NCBI RefSeq assembly: GCF_003597395.2
Contig: NC_133770.1
Location: 30,194,646-30,258,645, forward strand
DNA length: 64,000 nt
Direction: 5' to 3'
Origin: Chelonoidis abingdonii
Lineage: Eukaryota; Chordata; Testudines; Testudinidae
Positions 1 through 10,265 of this stretch are shown piece by piece. The translations under genes and the position numbers were made by a program. The notes under the pieces were generated by a model, which was not told the DNA's origin, did no database searches, and worked only from the letters and a program-made list of their open reading frames with translations. Within the stretch, counting starts at the first letter, position 1. Every line of letters starts with the position of its first letter.

Positions 1-250
1 AAAATTAGTTAGGAAGTAATTGGACGGAGGAACTCTGGATTTAAATCGGAGGAGGCCTGGAATTGCTTTAAAGTCGCAGCTGCGGAAACTGTCGGAGCCT
101 GCATCCCAAGAAAGGGGAAAAAAACCATGGCAGGATTGTAGGCCGAGCTGATAGCAAGCAACTCAGAGAGGGGATAGAAAAAGCAGAAAGCTTACAGGGA
201 GTGGAAGAAAGGCAAGGAAGGCAAAATAAAATGAGGCAAGGATTTGAAGA
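1..250 (+). mobile_element. CR1 LINE fragment, ORF2 endonuclease-RT linker, sense
   Basis: Read on the + strand this matches the CR1 ORF2 stretch between endonuclease and reverse transcriptase: broken codons read LDGGTLDLN, then a Lys/Gly-rich KGKKT, then AELIASNSE and QKAYREWKKGK. Stops interrupt the frame at several points. The piece begins at or before the window edge. It faces the next fragment, which carries the adjacent upstream part of the same ORF in the opposite orientation. Confidence 0.6.
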
Positions 251-294
251 GGGAGGAAGGAGGAGAAAAAAAGAGAAAGAGGGATATAAAAGAA

Positions 295-431
295 TGAAGG
301 CTTAACTCTTTAAAATTAGCCCTCGAGAAGTCGAAAACCCTAATCCCAGATCTACGTTTGTTTATCCTTCCATCTAATTTGAATTGAATCAGCTCATGAT
401 CACTCGAACCAAGGTTGTCCCCTACCACCAT
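295..431 (-). mobile_element. CR1 LINE fragment, end of ORF2 endonuclease, antisense
   Basis: The minus strand encodes GDNLGSSDHELIQFKLDG followed by RSGIRVFDFSRANFKEL. This is the C-terminal end of a CR1 APE-type endonuclease, including the SDH motif that holds the catalytic histidine. Homology stops at ANFKEL. The normal continuation is found in inverted orientation at the left edge of the window, so this is a rearranged CR1 copy or two copies. Confidence 0.75.
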
Positions 432-547
432 TTATTTTTAATATCTTTTTTACAGTTCCAAACAAAAGCGCTATTCCTGCAAAGATCTGTGCACATGCTT
501 AACTTTAAGCATTTATGTGTCATATTGATTTAATTTTTCTTAGGCAC

Positions 548-690
548 CAATCCTACAACTGGATGTGTGGAGGCAAGATCTCTGCATCCATGTGCAACTT
601 GACTGAGGTGGATGCGGGAGCCTGTCTGCCCAGAGCCATTTGCATAATTGGAGCCTGCCTTTTAGATGTGACAAAATGACTGAGGGTTAC
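548..690. repeat. Dispersed reptile repeat relic (palindromic type)
   Basis: The stretch has arms resembling each other in opposite orientation: a left arm around ACTGGATGTGTGGAGG and a right arm around GCCATTTGCATAATTGGAG. I recognise this from a reptile repeat built around 'tgcaattggatc' arms. It is degraded. The rest of 431-850 shows no gene. Confidence 0.4.
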
Positions 691-847
691 AAAAATGACA
701 GAGCATGTGGGGCTAGGAATGATGTGCGTTACTGCAATGTGATGATTGTTAGTATAGGAATGGTTCAGTTAATGCTTTTAAGATATATACGTTTCACTTG
801 CATGAAAAACTATGCAGTAATAGTTGTGGGAGAAATTGATTAATGGA

Positions 848-1250
848 ATACTAGAGGCTCAGATGATCTGACTAAGATAGGAAATCAAATTTATGATCAT
901 CTCATCTGCCTTCTTGTATAGTGCACACCGTAGATTTTTTTTCACCCTCCATTTCCTCTGTACAGCCCATAAAATCTGGTTGAGCTAGAGCATATCTTCT
1001 AGAAAAATCTCTAATCTTGATGGGGAATCCACCAGATCTCCAGGCAAATTGTTCCAATGGCTGATTATTTTCACTTAAAAATTTGCACTTTAATTCCAGT
1101 AAGAATTTGTCTAACTTCAGTTTCCAGGCATTAGATTTTATGACTTTGCCCACTAGTAAAGAGCCTTCTATGATCAGAAATCTTCACCTCTCATAGGTAC
1201 TTAGAGGCACTGATCAAGTCACCTCTTAACCTTCTCTTGGATAAGCTAAA
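848..1250 (-). mobile_element. L3/CR1-type LINE 3' end, antisense
   Basis: The minus strand encodes a CR1/L3 ORF2 C terminus: NAWKLKLDKFLLELKCKFL, then LEQFAWRSGGFPIKIRDFSRRYA, here split to respect length. The region 1200-1250, reverse complemented, is the upstream end of the same domain (AAGAGAAGGTTAAGAGGTGA). The tail toward 850 carries the GATCA-rich 3' end. Several stops are present. It is an older, more diverged copy than the CR1 elements near 7, 24 and 59 kb. Confidence 0.75.
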
Positions 1251-1841
1251 TAGATGGAACTGAATGCAATCAGTGTGGGGACGGAGGGGCAGTGAGTGCA
1301 ATAAGAGAATAGGTCTGATCTGCCAATCAAGTCCATATGGATGAAGTCCCATCAACTTTGTTTGGGTTCTAGATGGGCACAGGCTTCTTCCCAGCTGGGT
1401 TCAATTGTAGGATCAGGATATGTAAATAAGAAAGCAAGTTGACTTTGAACTATTAATGGGGGAGGGGAGAAGACATGTTTGGGGCTTTCAAAGGATTTTA
1501 CGTATAATCATGCTCTATGACTTTAGACCAAGGCCTGAAATATTCATTTGCATGGATTGTTCTGGGGTTTCATTTATTTATTTTTATTATAATTGAATTT
1601 TTGTTTTATTTTCAAAACAAACAAAATGTTTACTAGGAAATGGATTTCTCTTATTTCTCATCATCCAAAACACTCCTCTTTCTGAAAATGCAAACCTTCT
1701 AGAAGAGAACCTGACATAAGACTGTACATTTTATTATTTGTATAATAGCAGTGTTTAGAAGACTTCATCATGGACCATGACCTCATTGTGCTATGCAATG
1801 TTCAAAGATAGTCCCTGCTCCATAGAGCTCACAGTCTAAAG
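1251..1841. other. Intron spacer, nothing recognised
   Basis: AT-rich sequence with short poly-A/T patches (1570-1620). I see no exon, RNA gene or clear repeat. Confidence 0.4.
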
Positions 1842-2235
1842 CAGAGATCCCCAAACTGTGCGGTGCACCCACTTAAGAGGGACACGGGATGAGGAGGGAG
1901 TGCCATCCTGCCCTGCCCAGCTCTGCTCCAGCCCCACCCCCAGACGTGGCCCTTGTTCCCTGCTTTGTGCCTGGCCCCATCCCCAGTCTCAGTGCAGCTC
2001 CACACCCAGCTGTGGGCCTGGCAGCCAGCTCCACCATGACCCAGTTGTAGCTCTGCTCCTGCCCCCAGCCTCAACCCCTGGCCAAGGCTCCATCCCTGCT
2101 CTCAGCCCCAGTCCCCTTACCTGTGTCCTGCATCCCCTCTACTCCTTGAGCCATGTCCCACTCCCTGCCCGGGGGGAAGGGGGAGTGGACAGAGATAAGA
2201 GGGGGGTGTGACCCTGAAAAGTTTGGGGACCAGTG
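1842..2235. mobile_element. hAT-type MITE, 394 bp, GC-rich interior
   Basis: The terminal inverted repeats match closely: the left end CAGAGATCCCCAAACT and the reverse complement of the right end, CACTGGTCCCCAAACT. The flanking octamers GTCTAAAG and ATCTAAGA agree at 5 of 8 positions, as expected of an aged 8-bp hAT duplication. The interior is C-rich and gives long open frames on both strands, which I take as compositional. No transposase is encoded. Confidence 0.75.
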
Positions 2236-2257
2236 ATCTAAGAGTAAGCACTTGGAG

Positions 2258-2480
2258 CTAGGGATGTGATTCCCAGTTCATGTAGACATACTTTTGCTAG
2301 CTTTCATCAAGCTAGTGCCCTAAAAATCGTTGTGTAGCTGGGGTAGCATGAGTAATGGCAAGTGGCAGGGTTCAGACAGATTTATACTCGGCACAGCTAG
2401 CCTGTAGCTTAATGTTACCTATATAAGTAAAGTTATTGGCTTCAGTGGGGCTGCTCAAGTGCGTAGCTTTGTGCATGCCG
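2258..2480. mobile_element. Relic of a TCTACAC-type (PIF/Harbinger-like) MITE
   Basis: The text GATGTGATTCCCAG, GTAGACATAC, GCTAGCTTTCATCAAGC and GTGTAGCTG parallels the left half of the better-preserved MITE at 2886-3172. This is a truncated, diverged relative. Boundaries are approximate. Confidence 0.5.
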
Positions 2481-2885
2481 ACGACTGGTGGGTTTGGTTA
2501 GTACAGACCCTTTCAATGGTAACTTGGGGTCAGTAATCCAGACAGCTTTTTAACAAGAAGGAAAACCAAAAAGACAGCCAGAAAACCTCTCTATGAAATT
2601 ATATCTTCTAGTTATGCATCATTTATGTCTGAGCTAGACTGTGAGCAGCTTAAGGACAGGGACAGCATTTTCCTGTTTTTGCGTTGTTGGTAATTGACAT
2701 TTAAATACATAACACATTAGCAAAACATCAGTGGCAGTATTTTATCTTCAATTTTTGTACCGTGTGTATGTGTGTGTATACACTGGAGTAAAAATGAAAA
2801 CCGCTGCAATTTGTGTGCTAATAGAAGTTGTGGGGAGTGGTGGTGGGGGCAGTGGGTGGGGTGATAGTCACAATTTGCTCACTGT

Positions 2886-3172
2886 TGGTATGTCTGCACT
2901 TGGAGATGGGAATGTAATTCCCAGGATGAGGAGACAAACTTGTGCTAGTTCTGATCAAGCTGGTACACTTAAAAATAGTGTAGCTGTGGTGGTTGGAGGG
3001 GCTAGCTGCCCTGACTCTGTACCTGTCCAAGACTGTGTATGCATGCAGATTGCTATCCCCTCCTATTGCTGGCACCACTGTGGTTACATGCTATTTTAGT
3101 GCACTAGCTCAATCAGAGCTTGAGTGGTTTGTTTCCTTGAGCTGGGAACCAGCTCAAAGTGTAGACATACCC
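2886..3172. mobile_element. PIF/Harbinger-like MITE, 287 bp
   Basis: The left end reads TGGTATGTCTGCACTTGG and the right end AAAGTGTAGACATACCC, which form a terminal inverted repeat. Interior arms (AATTCCCAG, CTGATCAAGCTGG on the left; TAGCTCAATCAGAGCTTG on the right) extend the fold-back. It is non-coding. The family call follows from the GGTATGTCTACAC terminus common in turtle and crocodilian MITEs. Confidence 0.65.
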
Positions 3173-4785
3173 TCTGGGGCCTCTCCATGACAATACTTGT
3201 AGCAAAACCCCTGCAGCAGTGTTTCCACTTCTGTGTTTCAAAATAGATCACAATTTTAGCTCTATTTCAGTTAGGCAAGTTCTTGCCAGGTTGAGTGGCG
3301 TCTCTTTTATTCACTCATCTCAGTTGTCTTCAGGGCAAGCACTGCAGTCACCCGTGTGTGGAAAGCACCTAGCATGTTATGGGTGCTACCAGTCCAAATT
3401 ATAATAAAATGCTCTTAAAATTAGTGCCTGAGATAGGATCTTTGGGTCCATGGGTTTGCTTATCAGCCACTTATAGCGTGTGTGACTGTCTCATTTACAG
3501 TCTAATGCTACAAATCCTTTTAATGAACTGTGCTGAGTCACATCAGATGTTTGTTTGATTTAAATTCATTGAGGCACGGTTCTAAACACAATATAAACAC
3601 AAAGGTAAGGCTCACAGGATGTGGCCCTTAGTCTATGAACCTTTGAGGGCCTCTCTTTCTCTTTGTATTGCACAGCACAGTTCCAAGAGCATTTATTAAT
3701 AATTTCTATTATTAAATGTTTAGTCTGTAACACCTTACTGTGTTCATGTTCTTGACTATAAAATGATCTCTGGTTCTCTCATTAGCTTAATGATACCCTA
3801 TAAAGAGCTCTGTCTAAGCTTCTCTGTCTCACGGACCTAAGTTGGTCCAGTAAAAGATATTACCTCACCCACCTTGTTTATCTAATGATCCTGCCGTTTC
3901 CTTACAAATGTGGACTTTGGGTATCAATTTTTGGTTTGGGAAGACATGTCTTAAAAAGGGATCTTATTGCGAAACATGGGATTGGTGTTCTCCGAACTTA
4001 GTGCCTCTAGGCAGACCTGCCCACAGACGTTAGATGGATATTACTCCTGTCTTCATTGCGACAACCATAGAGCTCATTGTTCCAGCTGTATTCAGTCTGC
4101 TCTCATTCAAAACAATGATTTCTTTAGGCTCTTTGAGATTCTCGGGACTTGCTGTTGCCCTAATGGGTCTTGGTAGTAAATGGGAAAGTGAAAATCTGGA
4201 ACTGGTTAGACTTGAAATCTGAAATGGGAGCTCAGAGAAATCAAATTGATTTCAGTTTCTTCTGTCATGCACGAGACTCAATGTGAGCAGCAATTCAAAG
4301 CATTTATCTAAGCTTTAAAGAGAAGCTTGTGCTCTGATATGTGTGTTTTAGACCTGGTATGTTAAAGCGGGGGATCTTACTTTTCTGTTTTTGGACAGGC
4401 TTGCACTTTGAAGGCTACTGGGCTTCAGTTTGGGGCTTTCTCAAATTCTAATGCACAATCTTATTCCTCTGCCATATCACAGGGGGTTGAGTGTCTCCTG
4501 GGACTTTCTAGTAGGAAGTAGAAGGTGACTGCCTTGCTTTGCTGTGTTCACTACATAGAAATGCAATAATATATAGCACTCATAGTATATCATCATCATA
4601 TTATGTAAGTATCTTTGAGATCTTTTGGTCAAGTGTTATACGAGCACTAAGTACATTGGGCCTGTGGCCCTCTATTTTAGTGACTCCTAGTGGTCAGTGA
4701 GGGTTAGCATGAGTGTGTCTTAGGTAGGTAGCCCTGACTAGTTTGAATTTTTCCTCATATCTCTTTGTTGGTGTTAAAAGATGTG
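3173..4785. other. Intron spacer with small repeat scraps
   Basis: No gene is visible. The piece 3340-3415 ends like an old MIR/L2-type tail (AAGCACCTAGCATGTTATGG then AATAAA). At 3838-3880 there is a scrap reading AAGTTGGTCCAGTAAAAG, a common reptile repeat tail that also appears near 20367. The remainder is AT-rich. Confidence 0.4.
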
Positions 4786-4793
4786 GTTGGCTC

Positions 4794-5585
4794 CAGTGAT
4801 GAGCTGCCAAAAAATTTAACAACCGGTTTCTTCCTCACCCCAGGAGGGGGTTGTAGCCTCTCCCCACCCCCAAGGACTGCTGCCTCATTCAACCCCCCAC
4901 ATTCTTTGATGCCCCCCCGGGAGCCCTGCCCCATCCACTTACCTTCCTTGTCCCCTGACTGCCCCCTGCTGCCCCATCCAACCCCTCCTCTCATTCCTGG
5001 TGGCCCCCCAGGACCCCTGCCCTGTCCAACCACCCCTTCTGTCTGTCCCCTGACGACTGCCTCTGGAACCCCTGTCCCTGCCCGCCCCACCACTCCATCA
5101 CCCCTGTGCTTCCTGTCTGCCCCTCGAGACCTTGCCCCCTTCAATCCCCTGTTCGTTGCCTCTGACGGCTCCGAACTCTATCCACCCCACCACTCCCCTA
5201 TCCTCTTCACACCGCTCCTTACCGTGCGGAGGCTGGGCAGGGGTGTGGAGGCCGGGCCCGGGCGGGGTCGCTTGCCCGCGGGCCTCAGCTGGAGCACGGC
5301 TGGGTTGGGCTGCACGCGCCTCCTCGAGCCCTCCTCGTGCCCCCCCCCCCGCCCTAGCTTACCTTGTGAAGCCACCCCTTGTTTCTGAACCATCCTAGGC
5401 TTCCCGTGCGAACATCTGATTTGCGGAAAGCAAGGGACGGGGAGGAGAAGCGGGGCAGAGCATTGAGGGGAGGAGTTGAGGAAGCAGAGGTGAGCTGGGG
5501 CCAGGGACAATCGGTTCTAAAAGGGCTTCTAAATTTAACAACTGGTTCCTGCAAACCAGTGCAAACCGGCTCTAGCTCACCACTG
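4794..5585. mobile_element. hAT non-autonomous element, 792 bp, perfect 8-bp TSD
   Basis: The ends are CAGTGATGAGCTGCC and GCTCTAGCTCACCACTG, which are inverted repeats. Both flanks carry the identical octamer GTTGGCTC (4786-4793 and 5586-5593), the signature of hAT insertion. Subterminal arms contain AATTTAACAACCGGTT on the left and AAATTTAACAACTGGTT on the right. The interior is C-rich with a CpG-dense patch at 5220-5345. Long open frames on both strands are compositional; none resembles a hAT transposase. Confidence 0.9.
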
Positions 5586-5593
5586 GTTGGCTC

Positions 5594-6975
5594 TCATTAA
5601 AGATGGTCTTGTTAGAGGAATTAATTTATAGCAATGAACTTCCTAGGTTAAAAACATTTTAGAGTTTACAAAATTGTTTTAATTTTTAAAACTCCCCCTT
5701 ATTTTTGTTTGTTTATTTATTTATTTGCACGTCTCTTTGCTTGTATAGTGAGAATATTCTCTCTTGGTTTCACCTTCAGGTTCCTAGCACTAGTATGATG
5801 CAGTGATGCTTGAGTGGCAAATACTACAGGAAAATATTTGTTGAAATAAACAAAACGAAAGTGTGTTCTATTGGAATATTTTAAAAAAAGTTTTTCAGTC
5901 TTAGATTTGGTAAATGCTTATTTTTACAAACTCTTACTTTTGGACCAAATTTGACCCAATACTGTTGTTTCATTGTCTTTCTAGTTTCCATCCAGACCCC
6001 AGCTCTGATTACACTTTATTGATCGATTGAGCTACGACTTTGGACCTACTTTCAGTCCAGGAAAGAATCTCAAACTTTGCCCAGTCTAGCACCTTGATAT
6101 AAAGTGTGTATCAGAGGGTTTAAATGATTGTTTCCTCTTACAGCAACATTGAGACTTGATCATTTTGACTTTTGATACAGTGTTGCTGAGTAGCCTTGCC
6201 TGTCTGTAATCCCATATACATTTCTTTATGGAGTGTCAATATTTCTTCTGAATTTTGGTGTGGGAATTTACCTCTTCCCCCTTTTCAGCACACACTACAG
6301 AAATAGGATTTTTGTTCTGATAAATTTTGAGGTTATATTTCAGTTTTCCCAGGCAGGTCTCCACTTCCAGGTTGCAAGTGATCTGGGATCACTGTGATGG
6401 TATTTGTTGCAGAAGCAGATAAAGGATTTAGAGAACAGTGTCCTACCTGCTAGGCTAGGATATTGACACAACTTGGTATTGTTTTTCAAAGCTGATGTTT
6501 CAAGCTTCTTTAAGATTTTGTCTTTATATATTTTAAGTCAAATTAAAGAAGATACCCATTGTCTGCCCCATGTCACTCGGTGAAATATAGGAACATAAGA
6601 AGTGAGTCATCTTGAAATAAACCAAGCCAGGGATCACTGCTTATAATACACACTACTGTGTTTATGTAGTATCATTGCTATAGAAGGCCAGTAATAAATT
6701 CAAATAATAAATGGCTCAGCACCAATACCATATACATGAGTCAGACTGCACTCTTTGAGAAAATGAGTGCATTTTCTGACCCTGTCTCTGGAGCATGAGA
6801 GTTTTCTATGTAGGTAACAGCCATATATTGGCAGAGTATGTTGAACTAGAGAGAATGCTTCGAACATGGAATATTACCAAAGTTGGGGGACAGAGGGAGG
6901 GAGGCAGATTTTAAGTGTGGGTTTGGGGAGGCAAGAGAGACCTGGTTGGATTGAGCAGGATGGACAGAAGGGAGA
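5594..6975. other. Intron spacer, nothing recognised
   Basis: AT-rich sequence with short TTTA runs near 5710. I see no exon, no RNA gene and no well-defined repeat. Confidence 0.4.
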
Positions 6976-8531
6976 CATAGAATCACAGAATATCAGGATT
7001 GGAAGGGACCTCAGGAGGTCATCTAGTCCAACCCCCTGCTCAAAGCAGGACCAATCCCCAACTAAATCATCCCAGCCAGGGCTTTGTCAAGCCTGACCTT
7101 AGAAACTTCTAAGGAAGAAGATTCCACCACCTCCCTAGGTAACCCATTCCAGTGCTTCACCACTCTCCTATTGAAATAGTGTTTCCTAATATCCAACCTA
7201 AACCTCCCCCACTGCAACTTGAGACCATTACTCCTTGTTCTTGTATCTGCTGCCTGACAGTTCGTCCATACCTCTTTGGTAACCTCTTTATTCGTATTGA
7301 AGCAGGCTCATCAATTCCCCATATGTCTTTCTCTTTCTGCAGACTAAATCAATCCAGTTCCCTCACGTCCTCTCCTATAAGTTATGTGCTCCAGCCCCTA
7401 ATAATTTCTATTGCCCTCCTGCTGGGACTCTTTTCAATTTTTCACTCTTTTCTTGTAGTGTGAGGCCCAAACGGACCTTACTCCAGATGCAGCTCACTAA
7501 GGTCGAGGGATGAGCATGATCCATCCGCTGATCTGGCAATGCCTCTCTACAGCCCCAAAATTGCCGTCTAGCCTTTTCAGCAAGGCCACTGTTGACTCGT
7601 ATCCGCTTCTCGTCCACATGTAACCTAGTCTTTTCGTGCGACTGCCTTAGCTCATTCAGTCCTAGTCTGTAGCGTGCATGGGATTATTCCATCCTAAGTG
7701 CAGGTCTGCACTTGTTGAACAGTATCAATTTCTTTTGTCCCATCCTCTATGTCTAGGTCCTCTGTATCTTGTCCCTACCCCCATGCTACTCTACACTCTC
7801 TCGTTTGTGTATCTGGGACTTCTGAGGTGCCAGTCCATCCGATCTTCCCATCATTAATGAAGTATTGATACGGGCTGTCACTATACAGAGCCATTTGATC
7901 ACTACCCACTGAGCCGACAATCTAGCCGCTTTTATCATTTATAGTCCTCACCAACGCTACGTTTTAACTTGCTGGCAGATAACTGTGGGGACCATATCAA
8001 GCTTTGCTAAAGTCAAGTCTACCTTATCCTAAGCCCTTCTCTAGCCTCATTAAAAGATCAGACAAAGTATGATCGGGCCATGCCTAGATTAGACCTCCAC
8101 TCCTTGTCTGTGTTTCGGTCCCCTCTTCCTTTATTTTCTTCTATTTATATGCTATAGAACCTTTATACTGTTTTATCTTCTTTGCAAGGTCCGACCTTTC
8201 TGGGCGTGTTTTTGCCTTTCTCTTTTATCTATGTTCTGACTCAAGAGTAGTTTGCTTGATATCCTCTCATCTTCACTCCTTGTACGCTTGCTTTCTTATC
8301 ACCTCTCGCGATGCTTGACCATCCGTCTCCCATTCCTGTTATGATTTTTTCCCTTTCTTTGGGATGCGGCTCCTGTAGTTTCGAACTTTGATTGAAGTAA
8401 TTCCAGGCTTCCTCGCCATTGAGATCCACAAGTTTTTCAGTCCAATCCACTTCCCTATTATTCCTTACATTTTTTAAGTTAGCCTTTCAAAGTAAAACCC
8501 TAGTCCAGATCTCTTTTATTTATCCATTCCA

Positions 8532-9160
8532 TTAGTTTGAACTGAATAGCTCATGATTGCTCGCAGACCAAGGTTGTCCCCTACACCATTCTTCTGTGGT
8601 CCTCCGACTCACCAAACCAAATCTAAGACATCCCCTTTGTTGGTCGCAACTAATACTGGTGAAGGAAGTCCAGCAGCATCGCATCCAGGAAAAATTACTA
8701 GCACTTGTTCTCCAGTCTATATCTGGGAAGTTAAAGTCTCCCATAATCACACAATTCCCATTAGTATTTATTCCATTAAAAACATTACAGAGGTCTCTAT
8801 CCATATCCAAATCAGTTCCCAGCGGTCTGTAGCACACCCCAAGCACTATTCCAGGGGAGGCTCTGGTAGTTTTCTTCCCCAATGTGATTTTTGCTTGGAC
8901 AGAATCTCTTATCCATTCCATCACTTCTTATTTCTTTACAGTCTATCTCATTATTGATATACAGTGCGACTCCACCACCTTTGCCTTTATTTCTGTCTTT
9001 CCTAAACAGCACATACCCTTCAACACCTGTATTCCAGTTATGACTACTATTTCACCATGTTTCTGTTATCCCTATAATACCTGGTTTCACTTCGCGCACA
9101 GTAACTTTAGTTCCTTCATTTTGTTACCTAGGCTCCTCGCATTGATGTACAAACATCTTA
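8532..9160 (-). pseudogene. CR1 ORF2 APE-type endonuclease, decayed
   Basis: The minus strand encodes, across frameshifts, IIGITETW near 9070, GYVLFRKDRNKGKGGGVALY near 8980, VLGVCYRPLG near 8840, and VIMGDFNFPDIDW near 8740. These are the glutamate, beta-strand and MGDFN metal-binding motifs of LINE APE-type endonucleases, which nick target DNA to prime reverse transcription. The closing SNHELF segment near 8545 has replaced SDHEL, so the catalytic aspartate is changed to Asn. A TGA in ETW-stop and at least two frame changes disable it. Confidence 0.8.
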
Positions 9161-9369
9161 ATTCTTACTGTTTGGCTTCGCTCACATTCTTTACCTGATT
9201 AGGCCCAGACATTCTACCACTGGTATCGCCTATTAGAATTGTATCTGCACTACTCTTCCTCCTTATGTCCATTCTCCTACCCACGGCTGTATCCTTTCTT
9301 ACTTAGTTTTCTTTGCTCTCAGTGTTAAAATCTGGCATGGAGATTACCTGGACCATCTCCCCCAAACTC

Positions 9370-9660
9370 CTAGTTTAAAGCTCTTTTAATTAGTTGTGCA
9401 AACCTCCATCGTAGAAGTCTATTTTCCTCCCTACTCAGGTGAAGTCCATCCCGAGAGAACAGTCCTCTGTCCATGAATGCCTCCCAGTGGCCATACATCC
9501 CAAAGCCCTCCTTATAGCACCACTGCCTGAGCCATCTGTTGATTGTCATAATCTTGTCACACCTTTGTTGCCCTTCTCTGGAAACAGGCAGAATCCCCCT
9601 GAAGATCACCTGAGCCTCTGTTTCCTTAAGCATCTTCCCCAGCCTGGCATAGTCTCCCTT
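9370..9660 (-). pseudogene. CR1 ORF1 C terminus, esterase-like domain fragment
   Basis: The minus-strand frame carries INRWLRQWCYKEGF followed by FMDRGLFSRDGLHLS and ends after LIKRALN. The Asp-Gly-x-His-Leu motif is the Asp/His part of the GDSL/SGNH-type esterase found in CR1 ORF1 proteins, which is thought to bind RNA or lipid during retrotransposition. The upstream part with the catalytic serine is absent because the element is cut near 9700. The stop after RALN looks like the natural ORF1 end, with ORF2 following about 200 bp later. Confidence 0.75.
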
Positions 9661-9959
9661 GTTTCACTCCTCTACCCCATTCTGTCTGTAAAATGGGAAT
9701 AATACCGCACAGCATGTTGATTAAATAAAGTCTGTACTGACTTTGAACTTGTAAAGCATTAATTTCTTGACTGTGTCATTTAAGCAGGGTTTTGCTGTGG
9801 GAGCTGAGTGGTGATGCAATGTTTCACAGGGAATATGAGGAGTCATGTTTCAGAGAGCTCCCTATGTGTAGAAGGAGTATGCCCATTGCTTCACATTCTC
9901 ATGGAGTGCAGCAAATTTTCCTTCCCTCTGTGCAGGTGGCCAACTGTGCTGGATGAGTA

Positions 9960-10263
9960 AGGCTATGATTTTTTCATGGAAGTAATAAAATCCGTGACTT
10001 CCGGAGACCTCCTTGACTTCAGCTTGTGGCAGCCGGGAGAACCCACGGTGGAACTACCCCTGGAGTGCTGAACCACTGTGGGCAGTGTGGAGTACCCCAC
10101 AACTCCTGCTGTTGCAGGCAGTGGAGGCCCCGGGAGCTCTCCATTTTGTCACAGATATTTTTACTAAAAGTCACAGACAAGTCATGGGCTTCCATGAATT
10201 TTTCTTTCTTGCCTGTGACCTGTCTGACTTTTACTAAAAATATCCGTAACAAAATCTTAGCCT
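9960..10263. mobile_element. TA-flanked MITE, 304 bp
   Basis: The element starts AGGCTATGATTTT and ends AAAATCTTAGCCT, with TA on both sides (9958-9959 and 10264-10265). Inner arms repeat the theme of GTCACAGA / TCACGG-like words in opposite orientation. A second copy with the same ends lies at 33163-33915. TA duplication suggests Tc1/mariner-type mobilisation, but the parental transposase is not identified. Confidence 0.75.
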
Positions 10264-10265
10264 TA

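Larger units (their letters stand above)
6976..9700 (-). mobile_element. CR1 LINE, antisense, internally deleted (2.7 kb)
   Basis: The + strand begins at the 3' end of the element with CATAGAATCACAGAATATCAGG, shown here as the CR1 terminal octamer region, followed by the well-known 'aggaggtcatctagtccaac' block. Going right (5' on the minus strand) come the ORF2 C terminus and a scrap of RT (about 7480-8210), the endonuclease-RT linker (8241-8470), the endonuclease (about 8500-9160), and the C terminus of ORF1 (9370-9660). Most of the reverse transcriptase is missing between about 8210 and 8241. Frameshifts are common. The copy cannot move by itself. Confidence 0.9.

Noticed and set aside
1858..2211. 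Open frame of 117 codons on the + strand
   Set aside because: It lies wholly inside a C-rich hAT MITE, overlaps another open frame on the other strand and has no recognisable domain.
4755..5510. Long open frames on both strands and a CpG-dense patch that might be a promoter
   Set aside because: The patch and frames are internal to a hAT element with perfect target duplications; composition explains the open frames.
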